Positions 8,891-18,297 are shown, counted from the first letter of the stretch. The stretch is DNA of 64,000 nucleotides from CAILZL01 sp035548495 (GCA_035548495.1 DASZSV010000036.1:62001-126000), one strand, 5' to 3'. Translations and numbers: made by a program. Notes: a model not told the origin generated them from the sequence alone.

Positions 8891-10014
8891 TGACAGCACG
8901 CGTGGCACTCATCATGGCAGGCGGCACCGGCGGACATGTATTTCCCGCGCTGGCGGTGGCCCGCGTGCTGCGTGAACGCGGCATGCATCCGGTATGGCTG
9001 GGTACCATGCGCGGCATGGAAAGCAAACTGGTGCCGCAACATCACATTGAGCTTGAATGGATTGAGGTGGGTGGCGTGCGTGGCAAGGGCATGACAACCA
9101 TGTTGCGTGCGCCCTTTGTATTGACGCGTGCCGTATGGCAGGCAATACGCATCATTCATAAACGCAAGCCTTTGGTGGTGTTTGGTGCGGGTGGATTTGC
9201 CAGTGGTCCCGGTGGTATTGCTGCATGGTTGACACGCACACCGCTGGTCATTCACGAACAGAATGCCATTGCCGGCATGACCAATCGTGCACTGGCACAT
9301 TTTGCCAAACGTGTGTTCAGCGCGTTTCCTGCCGTCAACAACAAACATGCATTGAAACATGCTGAATGTGTGGGTAATCCGGTGCGCCGCGAGTTATCGT
9401 CACTGCCGGTACCCGCAGAACGATTTGCCAATCGTGTGGACGCCATGCGCGTGCTCATCATCGGCGGCAGTCAGGGTGCACGGCACTTGAACGCTGTAGT
9501 GCCGCAGGCACTGGCATTGCTGCGATCACATGAACGGCCGCAGGTGATTCATCAAGCCGGTGATCGTCATTTTGCAGACACACAAACTCGCTATCGCGAA
9601 TTGAATGTCAATGCCGAAGTAAAGGACTTCATTCATGACATGGCGGCGATGTATGCATGGGCCGATCTGGTGATCTGTCGTGCCGGCGCGCTCACGGTCA
9701 GTGAGCTGGCGGCAGCGGGACTGGGTGCACTGCTGGTGCCGTTTCCTGCTGCTGTCGATGATCATCAAACGTTCAACGCGCAGTTTCTGGTGAATGCCGG
9801 CGCGGCCTTGCTGATACAGGAGAAAGATCTCACGCCACAACGGCTGGCCGATGCCCTTCACAATCTGCTGTCACAGGGACGTCAACACTTGTTGCAGATG
9901 GCGGAACGTGCACGCGCACAGGCCATTGTTGACGCTGATGTGCGCATTGCCGATGCCTGCATGCAACTTGCGGGATTACCCGTCAACACGATGCCTGCGG
10001 AGGTGATGTCATGA
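8890..10014 (+). CDS. murG: UDP-GlcNAc:lipid I N-acetylglucosaminyltransferase MurG
   Basis: GT28 enzyme at the inner membrane face converting lipid I to lipid II. 374 residues from the ATG at 8890, whose first base is the last of the ftsW stop; a GTG one codon upstream (8887) is an alternative. Seen: N-terminal GGTGGHVFPALAVA, VVFGAGGFASGPGG, IHEQNAIAGMTNR, and the C-terminal donor-binding stretch ICRAGALTVSELAAAGLG with PFPAAVDDHQTFNA. Confidence 0.96.
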   Translation: MTARVALIMAGGTGGHVFPALAVARVLRERGMHPVWLGTMRGMESKLVPQHHIELEWIEVGGVRGKGMTTMLRAPFVLTRAVWQAIRIIHKRKPLVVFGAGGFASGPGGIAAWLTRTPLVIHEQNAIAGMTNRALAHFAKRVFSAFPAVNNKHALKHAECVGNPVRRELSSLPVPAERFANRVDAMRVLIIGGSQGARHLNAVVPQALALLRSHERPQVIHQAGDRHFADTQTRYRELNVNAEVKDFIHDMAAMYAWADLVICRAGALTVSELAAAGLGALLVPFPAAVDDHQTFNAQFLVNAGAALLIQEKDLTPQRLADALHNLLSQGRQHLLQMAERARAQAIVDADVRIADACMQLAGLPVNTMPAEVMS

Positions 10015-11456
10015 GCATGAATGACATGAACAACCGCATGCGGCGCATTCACACCATTCACTTTGTCGGTATCGGCGGCGCAGGCATGGGTGGCATTGCC
10101 GAAGTGTTGATCAACCTTGGTTATGCCGTGCAGGGTTCCGACCTCAAACCCAACAGTGTGACCTCGCGCCTGTTGTCATTGGGCGCGCGCGTGATGATTG
10201 GACATCGTGCTGAAAATGTTCATGGCGCCGATGTGGTGGTGGTTTCCACTGCGGTGGATGTCAACAACCCGGAAGTCGTGCAGGCACATGCGCAACGTAT
10301 TCCAGTCGTGCCGCGCGCGGAAATGCTGGGTGAGTTGATGCGTTTCCGTTATTCCATTGCCGTTGCGGGCACGCATGGCAAGACAACCACCACCAGCATG
10401 GTGGCCAGTGTACTGGCGGAAGGCAGGCTCGATCCTACCTTTGTGATCGGTGGCCGTTTGAAAAGCGCGGGCACACATGCACGTCTGGGTGCAGGCCGGT
10501 ATCTGGTTGCTGAAGCAGATGAGAGTGATGCGTCATTCCTGCATCTGCAAGCCATCATCGCCATTGTCACCAATGTGGATGCCGATCATCTCGGCACGCA
10601 TGAAGGCGACTTCGAACGCTACAAGCAAAGCTTTGTGGATTTCCTGCACAACCTGCCTTTTTATGGTCTGGCGGTGATGTGCATGGATGACCGGGAAACG
10701 GCTTCATTGATCGCGCAGGTGAAGCGCCCCATTGTGACCTATGGCATCAGCAGTGAAGCCGACATTCGTGCGGTGAATGTGCAGCGTCATGGTTTGCAAT
10801 CCACATACGATGTGCTGCGTGCAGGCAAGCCGCCCCTGTCCATTCGCCTCAACATTCCCGGCACACACAATGTGCTGAATTCAATGGCAGCCATCGCCGT
10901 GGCCACGGAACTGAATGTCAGTGATGAAGCCATTCAGCATGCACTTGAGAATTTCCAGGGCATTGATCGCCGCCTGCAAAATTATGGCGATGTGCAAACC
11001 GTCAATGGACGCATCACCGTGATAGATGATTACGGCCATCATCCCACGGAAATTGCAGCAACACTGGATGCCATTCGTCAGGGCTGGCCGCAGCGCCGCA
11101 TCGTGCTGGCGTTCCAGCCGCATCGTTACACACGCACGCGTGATTTGCTGGATGAATTTGCAACCGTGCTCGCCGATGTGGATGCATTGATTGTCACGGA
11201 TGTCTATCCCGCTGGTGAATCACCCATCAAGGGCGCTGATGCCAAGGCGCTGTGCCGTGCCATTCGTTCGCACGGCCGCGTTGAACCAGTGCTGGTGCGC
11301 AAGGTAGATGATGTACCAAACGCATTGCTGCCCATCATTCACGACAATGATGTGGTGGTGGTTATGGGCGCAGGCAATATCGGTTCACTGGCCGGAGAGT
11401 TGTCAACATTGCTCGCAGTGAATGATGCATCGGCACCACCCGGAGGTGCAGCATGA
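10011..11456 (+). CDS. murC: UDP-MurNAc-L-alanine ligase MurC
   Basis: 481 residues. Adds L-Ala to UDP-MurNAc, the first stem-peptide step. Seen: IHFVGIGGAGMGGIAEVL (Rossmann-like), P-loop VAGTHGKTTTTSMVA, EADESDASFLHL, NVDADHLGTH, and DDYGHHPTEIAATL. An upstream GGAGG and the ATGA overlap with murG support the start. The TGA overlaps murB. Confidence 0.97.
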   Translation: MSMNDMNNRMRRIHTIHFVGIGGAGMGGIAEVLINLGYAVQGSDLKPNSVTSRLLSLGARVMIGHRAENVHGADVVVVSTAVDVNNPEVVQAHAQRIPVVPRAEMLGELMRFRYSIAVAGTHGKTTTTSMVASVLAEGRLDPTFVIGGRLKSAGTHARLGAGRYLVAEADESDASFLHLQAIIAIVTNVDADHLGTHEGDFERYKQSFVDFLHNLPFYGLAVMCMDDRETASLIAQVKRPIVTYGISSEADIRAVNVQRHGLQSTYDVLRAGKPPLSIRLNIPGTHNVLNSMAAIAVATELNVSDEAIQHALENFQGIDRRLQNYGDVQTVNGRITVIDDYGHHPTEIAATLDAIRQGWPQRRIVLAFQPHRYTRTRDLLDEFATVLADVDALIVTDVYPAGESPIKGADAKALCRAIRSHGRVEPVLVRKVDDVPNALLPIIHDNDVVVVMGAGNIGSLAGELSTLLAVNDASAPPGGAA

Positions 11457-12406
11457 TTCAATCTATTCTGCATACGGATGTTGTGATGCCACCAGTTGTT
11501 CCAGCAGGCCTGCGTGGCCGCGTTTCATTCAATGAACCCTTGTCGAAGCACACCACGTGGCGAGTGGGTGGACCTGCGGACATTTTCTTTGTACCCGAAG
11601 ACAAGCAGGATTTGTCGTGGTTTCTGCGTTCGATTGATGGTGTCAAGCCGGTGATGTGGCTGGGACTGGGCAGCAACCTGCTGGTGCGCGATGGCGGCGT
11701 GCGTGCTGCAGTGATTGAAACCCATGGTGCGCTGGATGATCTGCAACGTCTGAGTGAAACCGAAGTGTGGTGCGATGCCGGTGTGACCTGCGCAAAGCTG
11801 GCCAGGCAATGTGCAAAGTGGAATCTCGGTCCCGCAGAATTTTTTGCCGGCATTCCGGGAACACTGGGCGGCGCATTGGCGATGAATGCCGGTGCGTTCG
11901 GCGGTGAAACTTGGCGGCATGTGGTTGAAGTGGAAACCATCAATCGTCGCGGTGAAATACGCCGCCGTGTTGCAAGCGACTATCAAATTGCCTACCGGCA
12001 TGTGGCCGGTCCGCACAACGAATGGTTCACCGGTGCGCAACTGAGTTTTGCACCACGCAATGATTCACTGGAATCCGGTGAAGCAGAAATTCGCGCGTTG
12101 CTTAAACGCCGCAAGGAAACACAGCCCATTGGCGAACCTTCGTGCGGTTCGGTGTTCACCAATCCGCCGGGTCATCATGCGGCGAAATTGATTGAAAGCG
12201 CAGGACTCAAGGGTTATCGCATTGGCGGCGCCGTAGTGTCCGCCAAGCATGCCAACTTCATCATCAATGAAGGCAATGCCACCGCCGCCGACATCGAACA
12301 ATTGATAGAACATGTCAAGGCAACCGTGCTGGAGAAATTTCATATCACACTCAACCCTGAAGTGCGCATCGTGGGTGAATATCTTCATGCGGAGGATGCA
12401 TCATGA
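11453..12406 (+). CDS. murB: UDP-N-acetylenolpyruvoylglucosamine reductase MurB
   Basis: 317-residue FAD/NADPH enzyme producing UDP-MurNAc. Seen: HTTWRVGGPADIFF and GLGSNLLVRDGG (FAD domain), FAGIPGTLGGALAMNAGAFGG, then PSCGSVFTNPPG (catalytic region) and AGLKGYRIGGAVVSAKHANF. The length and missing insertions place it with the shorter MurB class rather than the 342-residue E. coli type. A GGAGG precedes the ATG, which overlaps the murC stop. Confidence 0.96.
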   Translation: MIQSILHTDVVMPPVVPAGLRGRVSFNEPLSKHTTWRVGGPADIFFVPEDKQDLSWFLRSIDGVKPVMWLGLGSNLLVRDGGVRAAVIETHGALDDLQRLSETEVWCDAGVTCAKLARQCAKWNLGPAEFFAGIPGTLGGALAMNAGAFGGETWRHVVEVETINRRGEIRRRVASDYQIAYRHVAGPHNEWFTGAQLSFAPRNDSLESGEAEIRALLKRRKETQPIGEPSCGSVFTNPPGHHAAKLIESAGLKGYRIGGAVVSAKHANFIINEGNATAADIEQLIEHVKATVLEKFHITLNPEVRIVGEYLHAEDAS

Positions 12407-13356
12407 AACGCGTGACCGATGCATCACAATTTGGCCGAGTTGCAGTGTTGATGGGCGGCGCTTCATCGGAACGCGAAATCTCGCTGATTTCCGGCAAAGC
12501 CGTGCTTGAAGGTTTGCTCAGGCGCGGCGTGAATGCGTTTGCTGTCGATGGCATTGACGCATTGATTCCCTTGTTGGTGAGCAAGACTGTCGATCGCGTT
12601 TTCAACATTCTTCATGGTCAGCATGGTGGCGGTGAAGACGGCGTGTTGCAGGGATTGCTGGAAGCCTTTGGTGTTCCTTACACCGGTTCCGGTGTACTTG
12701 CCTCGGCACTCACCATGGACAAGATTCGCACCAAGCAGATATGGATGTCGCTGGGATTGCCAACGCCACGCTACGCCAAAATCAGCCGCGGTGATGATGT
12801 AGTGCAGGCTGCACGCCAGGTGGGTTTGCCGGTGATTGTGAAACCCGCGTGCGAGGGTTCCAGCGTGGGCGTGACGCGTGTCTTCAAGGAAAGCGATTTG
12901 CAGGCCGCAGTGGAACTGGCTGCGCGTTATCCCGGCGACATGCTGATGGAACAGCTCATCATCGGCAGTGAATTCAGTGTGCCGGTGCTGGGTGATGAAG
13001 GCTTGCCCAGTATTCGCATTGTGCCCAAGGGTGAATACTACGACTTTGAAGCCAAGTATGTCGCAGAAGACACGCAGTATGTATGTCCGGGTCTTGAAGA
13101 TGATGCGGAACAACAGTTGCGCGAACTGGTGCTCAAGGCTTTCAAAGCGGTGGGCTGCAGCGGCTGGGCACGCATTGATGTCATGCGCGACGCACAGGGC
13201 AACAACTACTTGCTGGAAGTGAATACAGCACCCGGCATGACCACTGGTCATTCGCTGTTCCCCAAATCCGCTGCACAGGTTGGCATCAGTTTCGATGAAG
13301 TGGTGTGGCGGGTGCTTGAATACAGCATGAAGGATAATGGAGGTGCGCATGGCTAG
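12403..13356 (+). CDS. ddl: D-alanine-D-alanine ligase
   Basis: 317-residue ATP-grasp enzyme making the D-Ala-D-Ala dipeptide used by MurF. Seen: VLMGGASSEREISL (N-terminal signature), LHGQHGGGEDGVLQG, GVPYTGSGVLASALTMDK, VKPACEGSSVGVTRV (ATP-grasp) and YLLEVNTAPGMTTGHSL (metal and substrate site). GGAGG precedes the ATG, which overlaps murB. Overlaps ftsQ by 8 bp. Confidence 0.97.
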   Translation: MKRVTDASQFGRVAVLMGGASSEREISLISGKAVLEGLLRRGVNAFAVDGIDALIPLLVSKTVDRVFNILHGQHGGGEDGVLQGLLEAFGVPYTGSGVLASALTMDKIRTKQIWMSLGLPTPRYAKISRGDDVVQAARQVGLPVIVKPACEGSSVGVTRVFKESDLQAAVELAARYPGDMLMEQLIIGSEFSVPVLGDEGLPSIRIVPKGEYYDFEAKYVAEDTQYVCPGLEDDAEQQLRELVLKAFKAVGCSGWARIDVMRDAQGNNYLLEVNTAPGMTTGHSLFPKSAAQVGISFDEVVWRVLEYSMKDNGGAHG

Positions 13357-14206
13357 TTCATCCATGGGCAACGCCATCACCATTGATGATGATATCAGGG
13401 GGCGGCGCCGTGCTGAGCGGCAGGAAGCGGAAACCGATGATGGCCGCTTTGCGTGGTTGAAGGCGCATCGCAGGCATGTGGCTTTGATTGCGCTGTTGCT
13501 TGGTGTGGTGATCATCCTGTGGTACGCCGTGCGCGGCATTCTTGATCGTCCCATCCAGCATGCTGAAATCAGCGGCAAGTTTGCGCAGGTATCGCGTGTG
13601 CAGATCGAACAGGCGCTGGAACCGTTTGCACGCAAGGGCTTTTTGTCCATTGATCTCGGCAAGGTCAAGCAGGCATTGAATGCATTGCCGTGGATTGATC
13701 ATGTGCGTGTTGAACGTGACTGGCCCGATGGCATTCGCGTGTTTGTGGTTGAACAGGTTGCCGTCGCGCGCTGGGGCGACAAGGGATTGCTGAATACGCG
13801 CGGCGAGTTGTTTTTGCCCGGTGCGCACGATGTGCGTGCTGATCTGCCGCAATTGAATGGCCCTGATGGTACCGAAGGTGATGTTGCAAGGCTGTATCTG
13901 GATACTTATCCGCGTCTGCTGACAGTGGGGTTGAGCTTGAGCCGTGTCACACTGGATGAACGTGGCGCGTGGACCTTGCAATTGCGTAATGGTGTTGAAG
14001 TGCGGCTGGGCCGTGAAGATGTGGCCGCGCGCCTGGAACGATTCATTCGTGCCGCCAGTCCAGTGATCGCCACGCGCAGCGGTGATGTCGCGTATGTCGA
14101 CATGCGTTACAGCAATGGCTTTGCCATTGGCTGGGGAAAACCGGTGATCAATACCGGCAGCGATGATGCAACCACACCGACTACGGGAGTGCCGGGCCAT
14201 GTCTAA
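13349..14206 (+). CDS. ftsQ: Cell division protein FtsQ
   Basis: 285 residues from the ATG at 13349, which has GGAGGT at 13339-13344; the longer frame starting at 13337 would lack this site. Bitopic: cytoplasmic basic N-terminus, one helix at about 45-65 (VALIALLLGVVIILWYAV), a POTRA domain (IQHAEISGKFAQVSRVQIEQ) and the beta domain with VRVERDWPDGIRV, a conserved FtsQ stretch. FtsQ recruits FtsL/FtsB to the divisome. Overlaps ftsA by 8 bp. Confidence 0.93.
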   Translation: MASSSMGNAITIDDDIRGRRRAERQEAETDDGRFAWLKAHRRHVALIALLLGVVIILWYAVRGILDRPIQHAEISGKFAQVSRVQIEQALEPFARKGFLSIDLGKVKQALNALPWIDHVRVERDWPDGIRVFVVEQVAVARWGDKGLLNTRGELFLPGAHDVRADLPQLNGPDGTEGDVARLYLDTYPRLLTVGLSLSRVTLDERGAWTLQLRNGVEVRLGREDVAARLERFIRAASPVIATRSGDVAYVDMRYSNGFAIGWGKPVINTGSDDATTPTTGVPGHV

Positions 14207-15446
14207 AAAGAAAAGTGATCGCAATCTGATTGTCGGACTCGACATCGGCACATCTAAAGTCGTGGCGCTGGTGGGTGAACTCAAGAGTGATGACAGCATC
14301 GAGATCATCGGTCTGGGTTCGCATCCCTCGCGCGGTCTGAAAAAAGGCGTGGTGGTCAACATTGAATCCACCGTCGCCTCCATTCAGCGTGCTGTTGAAG
14401 AAGCCGAGCTGATGGCGGGTTGTCAGATCCATTCTGTTTATACGGGTATCGCCGGCAGTCACGTGCGCAGTCTCAACTCGCATGGCATCGTTGCCATTCG
14501 CAACAAGGAAGTCACCGCGGAAGATGTGGAGCGTGTGATTGATGCGGCGCGCGCCGTGGCCATTCCTGCGGATCAAAAGATTCTGCACATCCTTCCGCAG
14601 GAATTTGTCATTGATAATCAGGAAGGCATTCGCGAACCGGTGGGCATGGCCGGTGTGCGGCTTGAAGCCAAGGTGCACATTGTCACGGGTGCAGAAAGTG
14701 CAGCACAGAACATCGTCAAGTGTGTGCAGCGTTGCGGCTTGTCAGTCGATGACATCGTGCTGGAACAACTCGCTTCGAGTTACGCCGTGCTGGCTGATGA
14801 TGAAAAGGAATTGGGCGTATGCCTGGTGGACATCGGCGGCGGTACCACGGATATCGCGGTGTTTTCCGGCGGCGCGATTCGTTATACCGCAGTGATCCCA
14901 ATAGCGGGTGATCAGGTCACCAATGACATTGCAGTGAGCTTGCGCACGCCAACGCAGCACGCAGAAGAAATCAAGTTGAAGTACGCCTGTGCATTGTCGC
15001 AACTCGCACATGCCGATGAAACCATTGAAGTGCCCAGCGTCGGCGATCGTCCTGCACGCCGCCTTGCACGCCAGACATTGGCGGAAGTGGTGGAGCCGCG
15101 TTACGAAGAATTGTTTGCGATGGTGCGACAGGAATTGCAGCGTTCCGGTTACGAAGAAATGGTGGCTGCCGGCATTGTGCTCACCGGCGGCAGTTCCAAG
15201 ATGGAAGGCGCGGTGGAACTCGCCGAAGAAGTGTTTCACATGCCGGTGCGTCTCGGTTCACCACTGCATGTCACCGGCATGGGCGATGTGGTGCGCAATC
15301 CCATCCATGCAACGGGTGTGGGCTTGTTGTTGTATGGACGCGAGAACTATGTGCGTCATCACCGGCGCGACAAACCTGTAGTGGCACAACTCAACGTGAA
15401 GAATGTGTGGGAAAGAATGAAGGGGTGGTTCAATGGCGACTACTGA
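14199..15446 (+). CDS. ftsA: Cell division protein FtsA
   Basis: 415-residue actin-like ATPase tethering FtsZ to the membrane. Seen: phosphate-1 loop GLDIGTSKVVALVGEL, the 1C-domain region with VYTGIAGSHVRSLNS, phosphate-2 DIGGGTTDIAVFSGG, adenosine motif GIVLTGGSSKMEGAVEL and the C-terminal amphipathic membrane anchor (NVWERMKGWF). The ATG at 14199 overlaps the ftsQ end; the upstream in-frame ATG at 14163 lies deep in ftsQ. Confidence 0.97.
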   Translation: MSKKKSDRNLIVGLDIGTSKVVALVGELKSDDSIEIIGLGSHPSRGLKKGVVVNIESTVASIQRAVEEAELMAGCQIHSVYTGIAGSHVRSLNSHGIVAIRNKEVTAEDVERVIDAARAVAIPADQKILHILPQEFVIDNQEGIREPVGMAGVRLEAKVHIVTGAESAAQNIVKCVQRCGLSVDDIVLEQLASSYAVLADDEKELGVCLVDIGGGTTDIAVFSGGAIRYTAVIPIAGDQVTNDIAVSLRTPTQHAEEIKLKYACALSQLAHADETIEVPSVGDRPARRLARQTLAEVVEPRYEELFAMVRQELQRSGYEEMVAAGIVLTGGSSKMEGAVELAEEVFHMPVRLGSPLHVTGMGDVVRNPIHATGVGLLLYGRENYVRHHRRDKPVVAQLNVKNVWERMKGWFNGDY

Positions 15447-15660
15447 TTTCGTTTCATTTGTTGCATCTCCGGCCACGGCCAGATGGGGCCGGGCTTTGCA
15501 TGATATGGGGCATACCGCGGGGCATGAGGCAGGCGAGGAACAGTCAGCCATGCAATTGTGGAAGCAGCATCACAAGCAGGGGATGTTCAATGCTTCAACC
15601 AGATTCGGATTCACCGGCATGTTGTCGCGACTGCATAACCAGCGGCGCAACAACCGGTAA
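15433..15660 (+). CDS. Possible small protein between ftsA and ftsZ
   Basis: A 75-residue frame starting inside the ftsA 3' end. AAGGGG at 15420-15425 lies seven bases before the ATG, and the 14-bp overlap is compatible with coupled translation. The product is His/Gln/Arg-rich (HDMGHTAGHEAGEEQ, LWKQHHKQG) with no recognised domain. It fills most of the only sizeable gap besides mraY-murD in the dcw cluster. It may equally be non-coding leader sequence before ftsZ. Confidence 0.3.
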   Translation: MATTDFVSFVASPATARWGRALHDMGHTAGHEAGEEQSAMQLWKQHHKQGMFNASTRFGFTGMLSRLHNQRRNNR

Positions 15661-15665
15661 TGTTT

Positions 15666-15694
15666 TTGCTTCAGTCTTTGAATTCAGTTTTAAT
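15666..15694 (+). promoter_or_regulatory. Candidate sigma-70 promoter for ftsZ
   Basis: TTGCTT (15666-15671), 17-bp spacer, TTTAAT (15689-15694), in an A+T-rich stretch just before the ftsZ ribosome-binding site (AGAGGGG, 15704-15710). It would give a very short leader. ftsZ commonly has its own promoters in the ftsQA-ftsZ interval. Motif-based only. Confidence 0.35.
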
Positions 15695-15717
15695 TTTATT
15701 TGCAGAGGGGACTTATC

Positions 15718-16911
15718 ATGTTTGTACTTGCAGATAGTGAAAATCAGGGTGCGGTGATCAAGGTAATCGGCGTGGGTGGTGGTGGCGGCAATGCGGTGGC
15801 GCACATGGTGTCGGCAGGCATTGAAGGTGTGGACTTCGTCTGTCTCAACACCGACGCACAGGCATTGAAACACTCCAAGGTGAAGATGGCGTTGCAGATC
15901 GGTTGCAACATCACCAAGGGACTGGGTGCCGGCGCCGATCCCGAAGTGGGTCGTCAGGCGGCGATGGAAGATCGTGATCGCATCATCGAGATGATTGAAG
16001 GCTCCGACATGTTGTTCATCACTGCGGGCATGGGTGGTGGCACGGGCACCGGTGCAGCGCCGGTGGTTGCACAGGTAGCGAAAGAACTGGGCATCCTGAC
16101 TGTTGCGGTGGTGACCAAGCCATTTGCAATGGAAGGTTCCAAGCGTGCCAATCTTGCGGATCAGGGCATTGCGGAATTGTCCAAGCATGTCGATTCGCTC
16201 ATCACCATTCCCAACCAGAAATTGTTGAGCGTGCTCGGTGGTGACATGACCTTGCTGGATGCCTTCAAGGCGGCGAATCAGGTGTTGCAAGGCGCAGTGC
16301 AGGGTATTGCAGAGTTGATCACCAAACCCGGCATGATCAATGTGGACTTTGCCGATGTGCGTACCGTGATGGCGGAAACCGGCATGGCCATGATGGGCTC
16401 CGGTGTTGCATGTGGTGAGAACCGCGCACGTGAAGCAGCTGAAGCGGCAGTCTCCAGTCCGTTGCTTGAAGATGTGAACCTGCAAGGTGCGCATGGTCTG
16501 TTGATCAATGTCACTGCGGGTATGGATTTGCGGACCAGCGAGTTCTCCACCGTGGGTGATACGGTGAAACGCTATGCATCTGAAGATGCCAATGTGGTAG
16601 TAGGTTGTGTGATTGATCCATCCATGTCCGATGAGATTCGCGTCACTGTCGTGGCGACGGGCATTGGCCGTCCGGTGGCGCAGGTTCAGCAGCCGGAAAT
16701 GGACAGCCGTCGCGGCATGACTGCCATTGATGGTGGCCGTGTGCCGCGGCTGACCAAGCCGGTTGATGATCTCAACATTCCGACTTACATCCGCAATCAG
16801 CGCGAACAGCAAAGCATGCACGCACCGCGTCGTGCAGTGGGCGACGGATTGCAAGCGGCGGATGAATCCATGCTGGACATTCCCGCATTTTTGCGGCGGC
16901 AGGCGGATTAG
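15718..16911 (+). CDS. ftsZ: Cell division GTPase FtsZ
   Basis: 397-residue tubulin homologue forming the Z ring. The ATG at 15718 has AGAGGGG upstream and gives the usual N-terminus; an in-frame ATG at 15700 is less likely. Seen: VIGVGGGGGNAV, the tubulin signature GGGTGTGAAPV, the T7/synergy region and a C-terminal peptide LDIPAFLRRQAD that binds FtsA/ZipA. A second, similar peptide (DDLNIPTYIRNQ) lies about 40 residues earlier in the linker, which is unusual. Confidence 0.98.
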   Translation: MFVLADSENQGAVIKVIGVGGGGGNAVAHMVSAGIEGVDFVCLNTDAQALKHSKVKMALQIGCNITKGLGAGADPEVGRQAAMEDRDRIIEMIEGSDMLFITAGMGGGTGTGAAPVVAQVAKELGILTVAVVTKPFAMEGSKRANLADQGIAELSKHVDSLITIPNQKLLSVLGGDMTLLDAFKAANQVLQGAVQGIAELITKPGMINVDFADVRTVMAETGMAMMGSGVACGENRAREAAEAAVSSPLLEDVNLQGAHGLLINVTAGMDLRTSEFSTVGDTVKRYASEDANVVVGCVIDPSMSDEIRVTVVATGIGRPVAQVQQPEMDSRRGMTAIDGGRVPRLTKPVDDLNIPTYIRNQREQQSMHAPRRAVGDGLQAADESMLDIPAFLRRQAD

Positions 16912-16994
16912 GATTAATTGAGGTGGTGATGCTCATGTCGCTTATGACAATCAAATTGCCTTGCGCATGAACAATTGTGGTACGGTGCGCGCTT

Positions 16995-17906
16995 ATGCTT
17001 AAACAGCGAACTTTGAAAAGCAGTGTGAGCGCGCGCGGCGTGGGCTTGCATTCCGGCAAAAAGGTGTTGATGGTGCTGCGGCCTGCTGCACCCAATACCG
17101 GCATCGTGTTTTGCCGCACTGATCTGCCCGCGCCCTCTGATGTGCCCGCACGTGCTGACCTGGTGGGTGAGACTTCGCTTGGCACCAGCATTGTCAATGG
17201 CAATGCGAAAGTGGCCACGGTGGAACACTTGTTGTCAGCGATTGCCGGCCTGGGAATAGACAATGCCTATATTGATCTGTCGGCCCCGGAAGTACCCATC
17301 ATGGATGGCAGTGCAGCACCCTTTGTGTTTTTGTTGCAGGCCGCAGGTATCGAAGAACAGAACGCACCCAAGCGTTTCATTCGCGTACTGAAAGAAGTGC
17401 GTGTAACCGAAGGTGACAAGTGGGCTGAGTTCAAACCCTTTGATGGTTTCAAACTCAACATCGAACTTGAGTTCGATCACCCGGTTTTCAAGAAGCGTCA
17501 GCAGACTGGAACAATGGAGTTTTCGACCACGGCATTCCTCAAGGAGATCAGCCGTGCACGCACTTTTGGCTTTGTGAAAGATCTGGAGTACATGCGTTCA
17601 CGCAATCTCGCGCTGGGCGGTACGCTGGAGAACGCCATTGTGCTGGATGACTATCGCATATTGAATGAAGATGGCCTGCGCTACGACGACGAGTTTGTGA
17701 AGCACAAGATTCTCGATGCTATTGGTGATTTGTACTTGATCGGTGGTCCATTGCTGTGTGAATTCACTGGCTACAAATCCGGGCATGGCGTTAATAACAA
17801 ATTGTTGCGTACACTGCTCGCAGACAAGGAAGCCTATGAAATTGTCAGTTTCAACGAAACACAGGTAGCACCAATTTCATTTTCTGCCGCTGCGGCAATG
17901 GCGTAG
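16995..17906 (+). CDS. lpxC: UDP-3-O-acyl-N-acetylglucosamine deacetylase LpxC
   Basis: Zinc enzyme committing UDP-acyl-GlcNAc to lipid A synthesis. The ATG at 16995 gives 303 residues beginning MLKQRTLKSSV, matching the family start; the frame is open to 16977. Zinc and active-site landmarks: VEHLLSAIAG, AFLKEISRARTFGF, HKILDAIGDLYLIG and GHGVNNKLLRTL. It closes the dcw cluster, as in E. coli and pseudomonads, 83 bp after ftsZ. Confidence 0.97.
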   Translation: MLKQRTLKSSVSARGVGLHSGKKVLMVLRPAAPNTGIVFCRTDLPAPSDVPARADLVGETSLGTSIVNGNAKVATVEHLLSAIAGLGIDNAYIDLSAPEVPIMDGSAAPFVFLLQAAGIEEQNAPKRFIRVLKEVRVTEGDKWAEFKPFDGFKLNIELEFDHPVFKKRQQTGTMEFSTTAFLKEISRARTFGFVKDLEYMRSRNLALGGTLENAIVLDDYRILNEDGLRYDDEFVKHKILDAIGDLYLIGGPLLCEFTGYKSGHGVNNKLLRTLLADKEAYEIVSFNETQVAPISFSAAAAMA

Positions 17907-17982
17907 AAATTCTTTCGCTCTTTCATCTTGTTGTTCCGCTCCCTTGATGGGAACGGAACATCCGGAAAAGATAAAACAGGCA

Positions 17983-18297
17983 TCATTCCTTGCGGTGATT
18001 CAACTGATCCACCGCCAATACCAGAAACATGTAGTTGGTTGCGCCGCCGCCCATGACGTATTCGGTCTGTTGCCAGAAGAATGGCCAGATTTTCAGTTCC
18101 GGAAAATCCGGGCGAATCAATGCAGTGCCGGAAACCACGCCGCCCGGAATATACGACCAGTCAGCGCGGTTGGCGCCATAGGCAACCGTGACAGAATTGG
18201 CGCCCACGCCTGATGCAAACGATGCAGTGTTGCTGCCGGGATGAACGCCAAGCACAAAGTTCAACGCGTTGACATAGGAATCCACTTTTGTATGTTG
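17983..18297 (-). pseudogene. Duplicated 3' end of the GH9 cellulase gene
   Basis: Encodes about 104 residues nearly identical to the C-terminus of the GH9 protein at 24216-26690, including VDSYVNALNFVLGVHPGS, the catalytic-Glu region FFWQQTEYVMGGG and AVDQLNH, then a different last tail (RKE instead of AKH). The nucleotide match is 302 bp (17996-18297 against 24229-24530) with only a few substitutions. No start or N-terminal part is present, so it is a non-functional fragment. Together with the intact gene it forms a direct repeat around the exosortase island. Confidence 0.92.

Noticed and set aside
8087..8908. 273-codon open frame antisense to ftsW
   Set aside because: His/Gln-rich mirror of a membrane-protein gene, not a real gene.
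12463..13668. 401-codon open frame antisense to ddl/ftsQ
   Set aside because: Overlaps two well-supported genes; composition typical of antisense frames.
15595..16854. 419-codon open frame antisense to ftsZ
   Set aside because: Shadow of ftsZ codon bias; no similarity and no ribosome-binding site.
17918..17965. Terminator after lpxC (GTTCCG ... CGGAAC inverted repeat)
   Set aside because: Imperfect stem and no T-run on either strand; not reported as a terminator.
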